Notes under the pieces: model-generated
What the model saw: the letters and a program-made list of their open reading frames with translations, nothing else
What the model was told of the DNA's origin: nothing
Databases searched by the model: none
Program-made: the position numbers and the translations under genes
Source: a virus
Virus record (IMG/VR): IMGVR_UViG_3300046010_006281
Location: 1-40,470 of that record
Direction: 5' to 3' (one strand)
DNA length: 40,470 bases
Part shown: positions 7,934-16,312 of the stretch, piece by piece
Layout of the letters: each line of letters opens with the position of its first letter
How positions within the stretch are numbered: position 1 is the stretch's first letter

Positions 7934-8740
7934 ATGATTGATATTGTGACTCTTTCTTGCAATGAAGACCCGATGTATTGGGAGTTTTGGAATCCTATCT
8001 CCAAACATTGGAAACAGGAGTTTGGTATACATCCTGTTCTCTTTTACTATGGGTCTGCAAATCCATCCCTGTCAGAAGAAAACGGAACCATCGTTTATCA
8101 TGATGTCATAGACGATATCCCAGACTATGTTGCTGCCACTTGGGGCAGATTTTGGGTAACAAAATTCTTCCCACAAAAAATGTGCTTGATCAGCGACATT
8201 GATATGTTTCCATTATCTCGTGGCTTTTTTTTGGAGAAATCCAATTCACAAGTTGACGTATACACGCATCTGAATGCGGACGCATATCATGTTGGCAACT
8301 TTGAGTGTTGGAAAGATGACGGTGTTACAGTTCCAGTGTGTTATCACTTGGCAACATCTGAAATGCTCAATTCTGTATATGGTTTTTCTGATACTTTTCA
8401 TGATGAAATTCAAAAACTACTAAGCCGAAACTACACAGAGTACAGGAGCGGATTTGCTTCAACCTCCGAGGCTCATCTGCAAAAGGCAAGTGCTGATCAT
8501 GGTGGTATGTGGGGAATTGATGAAATGTATTCTTCATCGCTGCTCCGTGAGTATTTTAGAGCAGGAGGAGTGGTAAGTGTTGGTCAACGAGTGCTTCCGC
8601 AGAACAGGTTGTGCAGATCACGAATAGGTTCTCAACTTTCTACTTTTAGTGCTGGAACACACATTGACTTTCATTCTGTTCGTCCTTACAATACTTACAA
8701 ACACGACATACAGCAACTGTTGAAAAGAGGAACTGCATGA
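7934..8740 (+). CDS. Putative glycosyltransferase with DxD motif
   Basis: 268 residues, 3 nt after the previous stop. The N terminus MIDIVTLSCNEDPMYWEFW and the acidic motif MCLISDIDMFPLSR (DxD after a hydrophobic strand) point to a GT-A fold. SADHGGMWGIDEMY later resembles the acceptor-side motif of such enzymes. I do not recognise the precise family. It is cytoplasmic by composition and lies in the AT-rich part of the sugar cluster, overlapping the HAD gene by 4 nt. Confidence 0.65.
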   Translation: MIDIVTLSCNEDPMYWEFWNPISKHWKQEFGIHPVLFYYGSANPSLSEENGTIVYHDVIDDIPDYVAATWGRFWVTKFFPQKMCLISDIDMFPLSRGFFLEKSNSQVDVYTHLNADAYHVGNFECWKDDGVTVPVCYHLATSEMLNSVYGFSDTFHDEIQKLLSRNYTEYRSGFASTSEAHLQKASADHGGMWGIDEMYSSSLLREYFRAGGVVSVGQRVLPQNRLCRSRIGSQLSTFSAGTHIDFHSVRPYNTYKHDIQQLLKRGTA

Positions 8741-9342
8741 AAATAGAGTGCGTGCTATTTGATCTTGATGGAGTTCTTGTAGATGCCTGTGAGTGGCACT
8801 ACAACGCACTAAACGAAGCGATGAATGAGATCGTTGGATTTCAAATATCCAGAGAAGATCACATCAACAAGTACAATGGACTACCTACAGCAGTCAAATT
8901 GAGTATGCTTGGAATTGAAACATCTACAGCATCGCGCATAGAAGCAGTAAAGCAAATGAAGACTTTGGAGATGATCGCTGAATATGGGAAAATCATGCCC
9001 GAGAAACAAGAATTGCATTCTTATCTTAAAAATCAAGGCATCAAGATAGCGTGTGTCACAAACTCCATTCACACAACAGCAATGGCTATGCTGCGTCAAA
9101 CTGATCAGATTAAGTTCATGAATTTGATTGTCAGTAATGGTGATGTGCAGAAAAATAAACCACATCCAGATTGTTACAATTTTGCAGTAAAAACTCTTGG
9201 AGTCAATCCGTCCGCGTGTTTATGTGTGGAAGATTCTCCGAAGGGAATAGAGGCTGCACGTGCATCATGCGTTCCAAACTTATGGATAGTTTCTAATACT
9301 TCCGATGTGACTCTTGAAAACTACAAGAAGGTCGTAACATGA
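8737..9342 (+). CDS. HAD-superfamily phosphatase/phosphomutase-like protein
   Basis: 201 residues. HAD motif I is FDLDGVLVDAC at the N terminus, motif II is ACVTNS, the motif III Lys is in KNKPHPDCY, and motif IV is CVEDSPKGIEAA. With an alpha-helical cap after motif I it belongs to the beta-phosphoglucomutase/GPH-like subfamily. Next to a sugar nucleotidyltransferase it may dephosphorylate or isomerise a sugar phosphate before activation. Substrate unknown. Overlaps both neighbours by 4 nt. Confidence 0.9.
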   Translation: MKIECVLFDLDGVLVDACEWHYNALNEAMNEIVGFQISREDHINKYNGLPTAVKLSMLGIETSTASRIEAVKQMKTLEMIAEYGKIMPEKQELHSYLKNQGIKIACVTNSIHTTAMAMLRQTDQIKFMNLIVSNGDVQKNKPHPDCYNFAVKTLGVNPSACLCVEDSPKGIEAARASCVPNLWIVSNTSDVTLENYKKVVT

Positions 9343-10058
9343 ATATACTCATACCTATGGCTGGAGAGGGCAGTAGATTTGCAAAGGAAGGTTATACCTT
9401 TCCGAAACCGTTGATTGATGTGGATGGCAAGCCAATGATCCAACAGGTAGTAGAAAATCTCAAGTTTTCTGCTGATTTCATCTTCCTTGTTCGTAAAGAA
9501 CATCTGCACAAGTACAAAGGTTTATCTGTTACCCTGCAAAACATCACGGGTGGACGAACTAATATCATTGAAGTTGATGGATTAACTGAGGGGGCTGCTT
9601 GTACTGCCCTTCTTGCAAAAGAACACATTAACACCGATGATGATCTGTTGATTGCCAATTCCGATCAAATAATCTATTACCGTGCAGAAAATTTTCTGAC
9701 TATGAAAAATATGACAACAGCGGACGGAATTGTTTTTACATTTAATGCGGTTCATCCCAAGTGGTCTTTTGCCAAAATTGGCGAATCTGGATTTGTGACA
9801 GAGGTGGCTGAAAAGGTTCCAATTTCAAATGTTGCAACCTGCGGCATCTATTGGTATCGCAAAGGAAAAGACTTTGTTGATGCAGCAGAAAGCATGATTG
9901 TAAAAAATATTCGTGTGAATAACGAATTCTATATTGCACCAGTGTACAATGAAATGATTGGCAGAGGAAAAACTGTTATTCCGTTTTTCGTTCAGGAGAT
10001 GCACGGTATTGGAACTCCAGAAGACTTGAATGCGTTTCTGTCAAAGAGAGAAAGATGA
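9339..10058 (+). CDS. Sugar-1-phosphate nucleotidyltransferase
   Basis: 239 residues. The NTP-transferase signature is MNILIPMAGEGSRFAKEGYT with the Lys in FPKPLIDVDGKPMI. DDDLLIANSDQI supplies the metal-binding acid. The C terminus IGTPEDLNAFL is the usual end of the family. It makes an NDP-sugar (or related alcohol) from a phosphate precursor and an NTP. The nucleotide is not readable. Because an RfbH-type enzyme downstream needs a CDP-sugar, a cytidylyltransferase is an attractive guess, but the N terminus is not a clear RfbF match. Confidence 0.88.
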   Translation: MNILIPMAGEGSRFAKEGYTFPKPLIDVDGKPMIQQVVENLKFSADFIFLVRKEHLHKYKGLSVTLQNITGGRTNIIEVDGLTEGAACTALLAKEHINTDDDLLIANSDQIIYYRAENFLTMKNMTTADGIVFTFNAVHPKWSFAKIGESGFVTEVAEKVPISNVATCGIYWYRKGKDFVDAAESMIVKNIRVNNEFYIAPVYNEMIGRGKTVIPFFVQEMHGIGTPEDLNAFLSKRER

Positions 10059-10061
10059 GCC

Positions 10062-10502
10062 ATGAAAATCATATCTCACCGAGGAAACCTAAACGGTAGG
10101 ATTACAGATAAGGAGAACAATCCTTCTTACATTCAAGAGGCAATAGATTATGGTTGCGAAGTTGAAGTTGATGTGTGGTACGTGAATGACAAGTTTTATT
10201 TGGGTCACGATGCACCTCAGTATTCGGTTAGTGAGTCTTGGCTAAACGACAGAAGAGATGTTCTGTGGTGCCATGCAAAAAACACTGCTGCCCTTCAACG
10301 CATGATTGAGATTGGGTTGCACTGCTTTTGGCACGAAACAGATAGATTCACCTTGACTAATAGAGGAATACCGTGGTGTTATCCAAAAAACCACATCCGT
10401 GGTGGGATTGTCGTTGTGTTTGATGTGAATGTGCAGTTGGTTTTGCCTGCGGACATACTTGGAGTGTGTACCGATGAACCAAACAGATGGAGAAAATCAT
10501 GA
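10062..10502 (+). CDS. Small glycerophosphodiester phosphodiesterase-like protein
   Basis: 146 residues. IISHRGNLNG, then ENNPSYIQEAIDYGCEVEVDVW, is the GDPD active-site pattern (HRG, E-N, E-D). YLGHDAP fits the next conserved His. True GDPD enzymes are about 230 residues or more, so this is a short barrel or partial form, of a type seen in capsule loci. It may trim or process a phosphodiester-linked sugar. Its stop overlaps the next start (ATGA). Confidence 0.72.
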   Translation: MKIISHRGNLNGRITDKENNPSYIQEAIDYGCEVEVDVWYVNDKFYLGHDAPQYSVSESWLNDRRDVLWCHAKNTAALQRMIEIGLHCFWHETDRFTLTNRGIPWCYPKNHIRGGIVVVFDVNVQLVLPADILGVCTDEPNRWRKS

Positions 10503-11194
10503 GAGATCTGCTAATCGTGTCATCCCATTTCAATGAAGACTTGTCGTGGTTAGTCAACCAAGACAAGTACGACTACATGGTGTATTCCAAGAAACCGCAA
10601 GAGGCACTTGATCAAGGTGTCCACTACAGAAAATTAGAGTTCGTGCCCAATCGCGGTCAAGATCATTCGTCGTACTACAAGTTCATACTTGACAATTATG
10701 ATATGCTTCCAGACTACATTGCTTTCTGTCACGGTCACAACCACTCATGGCACATGGACAAAACGATCATTGAAGCGATAGACTCATACGATGGTAGCGA
10801 TTACTTTAATTTGAATAACTCGTATTTCAGGAACATATTCCATGATGATGGATGTGGTGACGAATCACACAAGAAACAGTGGGAAAACATCAAGTTCATA
10901 TGCAAAAAGATAGAGTTGGACATACCAAAGTATCTTGAGCACAGTATGTGCTGTCAATTTGTCACCAAGCGGGAGTGCATTCTGAGACACCCTTGCTCTT
11001 TCTACAATACTTGCTACGCTTACATGATGGAGCAGGCAGACATGGATAACATAAGGGCATCCTTGGTATTTGAGCAACTTTGGTACTTCATACTTACGGG
11101 CAAATCAGTTGAGCCTGCACTAGTGGTTCCTAACATAATTGACGAGCGTGGTTGGAGGCGCGATGATCTCAGAGAAAAGTTTGGTGTGGCATGA
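10499..11194 (+). CDS. DUF3431-like protein, putative glycan-related
   Basis: 231 residues from ATG 10499 (GGAG at 10489-10492, spacing 6 nt), preferred over ATG 10487, which is placed within that site. Signature region: FVPNRGQDHSSYYKFILDN followed by LPDYIAFCHGH and a His-rich HNHSWHM, resembling DUF3431 proteins, which are often glycosyltransferase-like. Activity unknown. Overlaps the epimerase gene by 4 nt, so it is in the same operon. Confidence 0.65.
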   Translation: MRDLLIVSSHFNEDLSWLVNQDKYDYMVYSKKPQEALDQGVHYRKLEFVPNRGQDHSSYYKFILDNYDMLPDYIAFCHGHNHSWHMDKTIIEAIDSYDGSDYFNLNNSYFRNIFHDDGCGDESHKKQWENIKFICKKIELDIPKYLEHSMCCQFVTKRECILRHPCSFYNTCYAYMMEQADMDNIRASLVFEQLWYFILTGKSVEPALVVPNIIDERGWRRDDLREKFGVA

Positions 11195-12009
11195 TTAGTG
11201 TCTATGGTGGTCGCGGGTTTGTAGGCACTCGCTACTGTGAGATGTTTCCTGATGCTTTTGTCATCCCAAGGGAAGAGAACGTTCCTGCTTCATCCGAGGT
11301 TCTGTATTTCATAAGCACAACTCACAACTACAATATCTTCACAGAACCACACAAGGACATTGACACCAACCTGAGCAAGTTGATAGCAGTCTTGGAGGAG
11401 TGCCGAAAGCGCGATCCCAATACCACATTCAATTTTGTCAGTTCTTGGTTTGTATATGGCATGAATTGCACGTTGAATACAAAGGAAACTGACCCCTGTG
11501 ATCCTCGTGGCTTCTATTCCATAACAAAGAGAGCGGCAGAGCAGATGCTGATATGCTATTGTAACACTTTTGGAATGAAGTACAGGATACTCAGACTCAC
11601 CAATATCATAGGCGAAAGCGATCCCAAAGTGTCTTCACAAAGAAACGCGTTGCAGTACATGATTAGTTTGCTGAAGAAAAACGAGCCTGTGAAACTGTAC
11701 GACAATGGCTCAAACATCAGGGATTTCATGTACGTTAATGATGCTTGCCGCGCCATTCGGGTGTGCTTGGATAGCAGTCCAGTGAATGAAATAGTTAACA
11801 TCAGCAACACCCAACCCACACCAATAGGATCAATCATACGGTACTGCAAGGAAAAGTTGGGTTCTCAGTCTGAACTTGTCTCAATTGATGCACCACACTT
11901 TCATAAAGTGGTGCAAGTAACTGATGTGTGCCTGAATACAGACAAACTCAAGTCATACGGATACGTTCCCTCCATACATACGATGCAGGCAGTGGACAGG
12001 CTATTGTGA
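11191..12009 (+). CDS. NAD(P)-dependent sugar epimerase/reductase (extended SDR)
   Basis: 272 residues. The Rossmann motif is YGGRGFVGTRY, the active site is FVSSWFVYG then YSITK (YxxxK), and the C-terminal part includes IRDFMYVNDACRAI, typical of nucleotide-sugar epimerases/dehydratases. It likely reduces or epimerises an NDP-keto-sugar. With the RfbH-type enzyme it could supply the final 4-reduction to a 3,6-dideoxy sugar, but substrate cannot be read from sequence. Confidence 0.87.
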   Translation: MISVYGGRGFVGTRYCEMFPDAFVIPREENVPASSEVLYFISTTHNYNIFTEPHKDIDTNLSKLIAVLEECRKRDPNTTFNFVSSWFVYGMNCTLNTKETDPCDPRGFYSITKRAAEQMLICYCNTFGMKYRILRLTNIIGESDPKVSSQRNALQYMISLLKKNEPVKLYDNGSNIRDFMYVNDACRAIRVCLDSSPVNEIVNISNTQPTPIGSIIRYCKEKLGSQSELVSIDAPHFHKVVQVTDVCLNTDKLKSYGYVPSIHTMQAVDRLL

Positions 12010-12027
12010 ACTAGTAGAGAATGAACC

Positions 12028-12267
12028 ATGTACATTGAAACCAAGCAGAGAAGTTGGAGCAAATCTGTGATATGGAGGCTGATTGCAACAGCCAATAGTT
12101 TTGCCATTCTAACGGCAGCAATTACAGGTAGCCCCCTTTGGAATGCAATCTGCATGAATATCACAGGGCTGTTTGTGTACTACTTCTACGAGCGCATTTG
12201 GAACAGGATATCGTGGGGTAAAATTACAGTGAAAGACTCAAGTCAGAATGGAGAGATTCATGAATAA
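12028..12267 (+). CDS. DUF2061 small membrane protein
   Basis: 79 residues. KSVIWRLIATANSFAILTAAITG and IWNAICMNITGLFVYYFYERIWNRI-like pattern match the DUF2061 family, a two-helix inner-membrane protein ending in YYxxERIWNRIxWG. It is found next to sugar-nucleotide genes in some bacterial and phage loci. Function unknown. It is the only clear membrane protein in the cluster. Its end overlaps the next gene by 8 nt. Confidence 0.85.
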   Translation: MYIETKQRSWSKSVIWRLIATANSFAILTAAITGSPLWNAICMNITGLFVYYFYERIWNRISWGKITVKDSSQNGEIHE

Positions 12268-13231
12268 GGTGATGATCGTTGGTGGTGCTGGATACATCGG
12301 CACTCTTCTGTCTTCTGAACTGCATGACAGAGGCTATGATGTTTCAATTGTGGATCTTCTGTGGTTTGGAAACAATCTTCCAACTCACCTGAAGACAAAG
12401 GTAAGGCAGGCAGATGTGTTTGATCTAACACAGAAGGACTTGGAGGGGTTTCACTCCGTGGTGTTTATTGCTGGTCTGTCAAACGATCCGATGGCAGACT
12501 ACTCGCCTTCAAAGAACTTCATTTCTAATTCAGCCAGTCCTGCGTACCTTGCGTACATTGCAAGAAAGGCTGGCGTTCGTCGCATGGTCTATGCGAGCAG
12601 TTGTTCCGTCTATGGATACGCTGTTGACGAGTTTTATGACGAAAACGGACCAACCACTGCCGTATATCCGTATGGAATATCAAAACTACAAGGGGAGCGA
12701 TCTGTTGTTCAGATGGCTACGGACGATTTCTCCGTGATCGCTTTGAGAAAGGGTACTGTTTCTGGAGTCAGTCCACGAATGAGATTTGATTTGGTGGTTA
12801 ACTCCATGTTCAAAAGCGCACTCACCACAAACACCATAACAATGAGCAACCCTTCAATATGGCGACCCATTCTCTCAATCAGGGATTGTGTTTCCGCTTA
12901 CATGAGAGCAATTGAGTCTGACTGCTCTATATCTGGAGTATTCAACGTTGCATCAGAAAACTGCACAGTGGGAACTATAGCGGATGTTGTGAAGGCAACA
13001 TTTGAGGAAGAGTTGGGAACCAAGCCAACCATCATAAACAACAACGTAAAGGATGTTAGAAATTACAAGGTGAACTGCGACAGGGCAGCAACTGTATTGG
13101 GATTCGTTCCAAAATACGGTCTTAGGAACATTGTTGTTGACTTGATCAGGAATCGTGATAAGTTTGGCGACATGAACAATCCCGCTTACTACAACATCAA
13201 GACATTCGTGAACATGGAGACATCAAGATGA
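12260..13231 (+). CDS. NAD-dependent nucleotide-sugar epimerase/dehydratase
   Basis: 323 residues from ATG 12260 (GGAGAG at 12250-12255). The Rossmann motif is VGGAGYIGTLL, the catalytic part is YASSCSVYGYAVDEF then YGISKLQGE (YxxxK with K), and RPILSIRDCVSAYMRAI is the usual substrate-side motif. An extended SDR similar to UDP-glucose 4-epimerase-type or CDP-sugar-modifying enzymes. It immediately precedes the RfbH-type dehydratase (ATGA overlap), which suggests they act in one pathway. Confidence 0.9.
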   Translation: MNKVMIVGGAGYIGTLLSSELHDRGYDVSIVDLLWFGNNLPTHLKTKVRQADVFDLTQKDLEGFHSVVFIAGLSNDPMADYSPSKNFISNSASPAYLAYIARKAGVRRMVYASSCSVYGYAVDEFYDENGPTTAVYPYGISKLQGERSVVQMATDDFSVIALRKGTVSGVSPRMRFDLVVNSMFKSALTTNTITMSNPSIWRPILSIRDCVSAYMRAIESDCSISGVFNVASENCTVGTIADVVKATFEEELGTKPTIINNNVKDVRNYKVNCDRAATVLGFVPKYGLRNIVVDLIRNRDKFGDMNNPAYYNIKTFVNMETSR

Positions 13232-14556
13232 TACAGGTAAATGTTCAAAAGGTCACTGACGACCTTCACGCAGCCATAAAGACACGCCTCGCAATGAACA
13301 AGCGCGAGTGGATACCAGGAGAGAGTTGGGTTCAGTATGCTGGAAACTACTTCACGGAAGAGGAGTACATCGCGGCTATAGATTGCCTCCTTAACGGTTG
13401 GCTTGCTCTTGGCGAGAACGGAATACGGTTTGAGAACAAGTTCTGTGCCCATTTGGGAAAGGATCACGGATGTCTGTCAAACAGCGGTTCCAGTGCCAAT
13501 CTGCTCATGGTCACAGCATTGAGTTCAAAGAGACTGTGGAACTTGCCAAAGGGATCCAAGATCATCACGCCTGTGGCTGGATTTCCTACAACCATAAATC
13601 CCATAGTTCAGAACGGGTATGAGCCTGTGTTTGTGGATATTGAACTGAACACCCTCAACCTTGATGTGAACCAATTGGAAGCCGCTGCAAAATCAGGCGC
13701 AAAAGCACTGATATTTGCCCATGTGTTGGGCAATCCGCCAAACATGGATGCAGTGATGGACATAGTTAATCGCTACAATCTCATACTTCTTGAGGACTGC
13801 TGCGATGCGTTGGGCAGCACTTACAAGGGAAAACTTCTAGGATCATTTGGTGAGATTGCTACTTGCTCATTCTATCCCGCTCATCATATCAGCATGGGGG
13901 AGGGTGGATTCGTTGCCACACGCACCAAGGATCAGGAAATGGTTGTAAAGAGCCTTCGTGAGTGGGGAAGAGGTTGCTATTGCTCTGGAAAGGCTGCTTC
14001 TTGCTTGAAGAATGGAATGTGCAAGAAGAGGTTCAGCAATTGGCTACCTTCTCTTCCAAACGAGATATTTGATCACAAGTTTGTGTACGAGGAGATAGGC
14101 TATAACCTAAAGCCTTTGGACTTGCAGGCTGCTATGGGAATTACTCAATTAGACAAGTTGAGTTGGATCATTGAGCGCAGAAAGCACAACTACGAGAGAC
14201 TGTTTGACATTTTCTCAAAGTATGAGGACAAGTTCATCCTTCCAAGAGCAACAGAGGGAGCAGATCCGTCTTGGTTTGCCTTTCCAATGACGGTGAAAGA
14301 AGGAGCAGGTTTCAAGAGGAGCGATCTGACTGGTTACTTTGAGGAGAACAAGATTCAGACGCGCAACTACTTTGCAGGAAACATACTTCTACAGCCAGCA
14401 TACAGCGGTTTCAGTTCTGTTGACCCTGTGAAGGCATTTCCGAATGCCACCACAGCAACAACCAACACTTTCTTTTTGGGCGCGAGTCCGGTCATCACTG
14501 ATCAGCAAATTGACTACATAGAATGTGTTCTTTCGTCTTTCATGCAGGGAAAATAA
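13228..14556 (+). CDS. rfbH: RfbH/E1-type CDP-4-keto-6-deoxyglucose 3-dehydratase
   Basis: 442 residues, DegT/DnrJ/EryC1 fold. In place of the PLP-binding Lys there is His220 in FYPAHHISMGEGG, the hallmark of E1-type enzymes that use PMP. Cys192, Cys250 and Cys252 give a C-X57-C-X1-C spacing, with Cys259 and Cys265 candidates for the fourth ligand, as in the [2Fe-2S] cluster of E1. GRGCYC and KKRF flank the insert as in RfbH, followed by DHKFVYEEIGYNLKPLDLQA. E1 removes the 3-OH from CDP-4-keto-6-deoxy-D-glucose, with electrons from a reductase (E3) not seen here, on the way to 3,6-dideoxyhexoses. The substrate is inferred from the family. Confidence 0.88.
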   Translation: MIQVNVQKVTDDLHAAIKTRLAMNKREWIPGESWVQYAGNYFTEEEYIAAIDCLLNGWLALGENGIRFENKFCAHLGKDHGCLSNSGSSANLLMVTALSSKRLWNLPKGSKIITPVAGFPTTINPIVQNGYEPVFVDIELNTLNLDVNQLEAAAKSGAKALIFAHVLGNPPNMDAVMDIVNRYNLILLEDCCDALGSTYKGKLLGSFGEIATCSFYPAHHISMGEGGFVATRTKDQEMVVKSLREWGRGCYCSGKAASCLKNGMCKKRFSNWLPSLPNEIFDHKFVYEEIGYNLKPLDLQAAMGITQLDKLSWIIERRKHNYERLFDIFSKYEDKFILPRATEGADPSWFAFPMTVKEGAGFKRSDLTGYFEENKIQTRNYFAGNILLQPAYSGFSSVDPVKAFPNATTATTNTFFLGASPVITDQQIDYIECVLSSFMQGK

Positions 14557-14568
14557 GGAGATCGTGAA

Positions 14569-15753
14569 ATGTCTACAGTATGCCTATCAATGATCGTGAA
14601 GAACGAAACTCATATCATCCATGAGTGCCTTAACTCCATCCACAACCACATTGACTATTGGGTGATAGTTGACACGGGATCCACTGACGGTACTCAGGAT
14701 CTCATACGGAAATTCTTCGCGGAGAAGGGAATTCCTGGTGAACTCCATGAGCGTCCGTGGGTAAGTTTCGGTCACAACCGCAGCGAGGCACTTGCACTCT
14801 GTGACGGCAAGAGCGACTACGCGTGGATGATTGACGCAGACGACCAAATCATCGGAGACTTTCGCTATCCAAATGGCAAGAAGATGACTGCTGATGCCTA
14901 CGCCCTGAAGTGTGGTCGCGACAATTGCATTTGGTGGCGCAACCAGATCTTCAAGACAGGCATTGGGTGGAAGTACATCGGCATTCTCCACGAGTACGCA
15001 CACTGCGAAAAACAGCCGCTCATTCAGGAGAAACTGGACGGCAACTACTTCCTTGAGGCACGGACTCTTGGTCACAGGAATGTGAACGTCACTCCCATAG
15101 AGAAATACTCCAAGGACGCTATCGTGCTTGAGGAAGCCCTGAAAACCGAGCCAAACAACTCCCGCTACCAGTTCTACCTTGCGCAGTCGTACTTTGACTC
15201 GCAGCAGTGGGACAAGGCAATTGGGGCGTATTACAAGCGGGTGGAGATGGGTGGATGGGAAGAGGAGTGCTACTACTCCCTGTTCCGTGTGGCACTGTGC
15301 GAGATCTCCAAGAACTCTGATTGGACGATTGTGCAGCAGAAACTGCTGGACTCCTTTGACTACCGCCCGTGCCGCGCAGAACCACTCCATGCCATTGCGC
15401 GGTTCCTCCGCATGAACGGTCGTCCGCGTGCCGCGTATCTGTTTGCAAAGCACGCTGCAACCATTCCGTATCCCCACCAAGACATTCTGTTCATTGACAA
15501 CAACGTCTACGAGTGGATGGTGCTGGACGAGTTGTGCTCCACTGCGTTCTATGCCCACGACTTCCAAACAGGCTATGCTGCGTGTGATGCGCTCCTAAAG
15601 AGCGGAAGACTCCCACAGGGCGAAGTGGAACGCGTGAACAAGAATTTCCAAGCATACAAGGAGCGATTGGCAGCGCAGGCACAGCAGGTTCCTGTGATCA
15701 CTGCCCCCGCTATAAATAAGAGCATACGGACATTCAAGAAGCGGAGAGTGTAA
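14569..15753 (+). CDS. Family 2 glycosyltransferase with TPR-like C-terminal region
   Basis: 394 residues, ribosome-binding site AAGGAG before ATG 14569. N-terminal GT2 domain: LSMIVKNETHIIHECL, DTGSTDGTQDLI, and the acidic motif WMIDADDQI. From about residue 180 a helical repeat region reads EPNNSRYQFYLAQSYFDSQQ and onward, typical of TPR units, probably for partner or acceptor binding. Composition returns to that of the replication genes. A TATAAATA late promoter lies inside its last codons and serves the small genes that follow. Confidence 0.9.
   Translation: MSTVCLSMIVKNETHIIHECLNSIHNHIDYWVIVDTGSTDGTQDLIRKFFAEKGIPGELHERPWVSFGHNRSEALALCDGKSDYAWMIDADDQIIGDFRYPNGKKMTADAYALKCGRDNCIWWRNQIFKTGIGWKYIGILHEYAHCEKQPLIQEKLDGNYFLEARTLGHRNVNVTPIEKYSKDAIVLEEALKTEPNNSRYQFYLAQSYFDSQQWDKAIGAYYKRVEMGGWEEECYYSLFRVALCEISKNSDWTIVQQKLLDSFDYRPCRAEPLHAIARFLRMNGRPRAAYLFAKHAATIPYPHQDILFIDNNVYEWMVLDELCSTAFYAHDFQTGYAACDALLKSGRLPQGEVERVNKNFQAYKERLAAQAQQVPVITAPAINKSIRTFKKRRV
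15711..15718 (+). promoter_or_regulatory. T4-type late promoter TATAAATA
   Basis: An exact copy of the T4 late-promoter octamer, placed inside the 3' end of the glycosyltransferase gene and 34 nt before the ATG of the 45-residue protein. T4 late promoters need sigma gp55, gp33 and the gp45 clamp, of which only gp45 is encoded in this window. Exact match and position give fair confidence. Confidence 0.7.
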
Positions 15754-15890
15754 TGGCAAACAGAGGCAGAACAGGCAAGGGCAAGGGCGGATTCGGCAGC
15801 ACCCGAACCAAGCGGTGGCGCAAGCACACCGAGCAGGTAAAGTATCTTAACCGCCGCCGCACACAAGATCCAACCTACAAGGCAGTGTAA
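15753..15890 (+). CDS. Small very basic protein, 45 residues
   Basis: ATG 15753 overlaps the previous stop and its TAA at 15888-15890 overlaps the next ATG (TAATG at both ends), so it is almost certainly translated. Sequence begins MANRGRTGKGKGGFGSTRTK and is rich in Arg, Lys and Gly (no acidic cluster), ending TQDPTYKAV. Such a peptide could bind nucleic acid or a virion component. No family is recognised. It is the first gene after the TATAAATA late promoter, which favours a virion-associated or late role. Confidence 0.75.
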   Translation: MANRGRTGKGKGGFGSTRTKRWRKHTEQVKYLNRRRTQDPTYKAV

Positions 15891-16312
15891 TGGCATCCGC
15901 ATACTACGACATCAACGCGCAGCAGCACTCCACGTTTAATTTCCACGTGGAGTATTACGACAACAACGGCAATCCTATTGACCTTGTTGGCTACACTGCC
16001 CGTCTTCACGTGCGCCCCAACTACGACAGCAGCAAACTGTATCTGGCAATCACAACCAGTGGAGTGACCACAGGGGGATCCACAGGTGAGTTCACAGGTA
16101 GCGGCGGGGTAAGCGGTAGCGGTGGAATATCGGTGAACAAGGGCGAGACAGGAGCCGTTTTCACTGGCGGCATTCTTATCACTGCCGATGCCACAAGCAT
16201 GGGCTACGTTCGCGCTGGTTCATGGAAGTATTCCATTGACATCACGAAGGGCGTGACCACCGAAGAGTTGATGGCAGGGCAATTCGTGGTGGCTCCCAAG
16301 ACTACCCGATGA
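15890..16312 (+). CDS. Putative virion-associated protein
   Basis: 140 residues. After YYDINAQQHSTFNFHVEYYD a beta-rich sequence with a Gly/Ser-rich linker (GGSTGEFTGSGGVSGSGGIS) leads to ISVNKGETGAVFTGGILITADATSM and SWKYSIDITKG. The beta-strand and linker composition resembles small phage structural proteins (tail, baseplate or head decoration), and it follows a late promoter. Exact role unknown. Confidence 0.65.
   Translation: MASAYYDINAQQHSTFNFHVEYYDNNGNPIDLVGYTARLHVRPNYDSSKLYLAITTSGVTTGGSTGEFTGSGGVSGSGGISVNKGETGAVFTGGILITADATSMGYVRAGSWKYSIDITKGVTTEELMAGQFVVAPKTTR

Noticed and set aside
14587-15567. 326-codon minus-strand frame opposite a glycosyltransferase
   Set aside because: Shadow of the conserved GT2/TPR gene, with no recognisable protein features.
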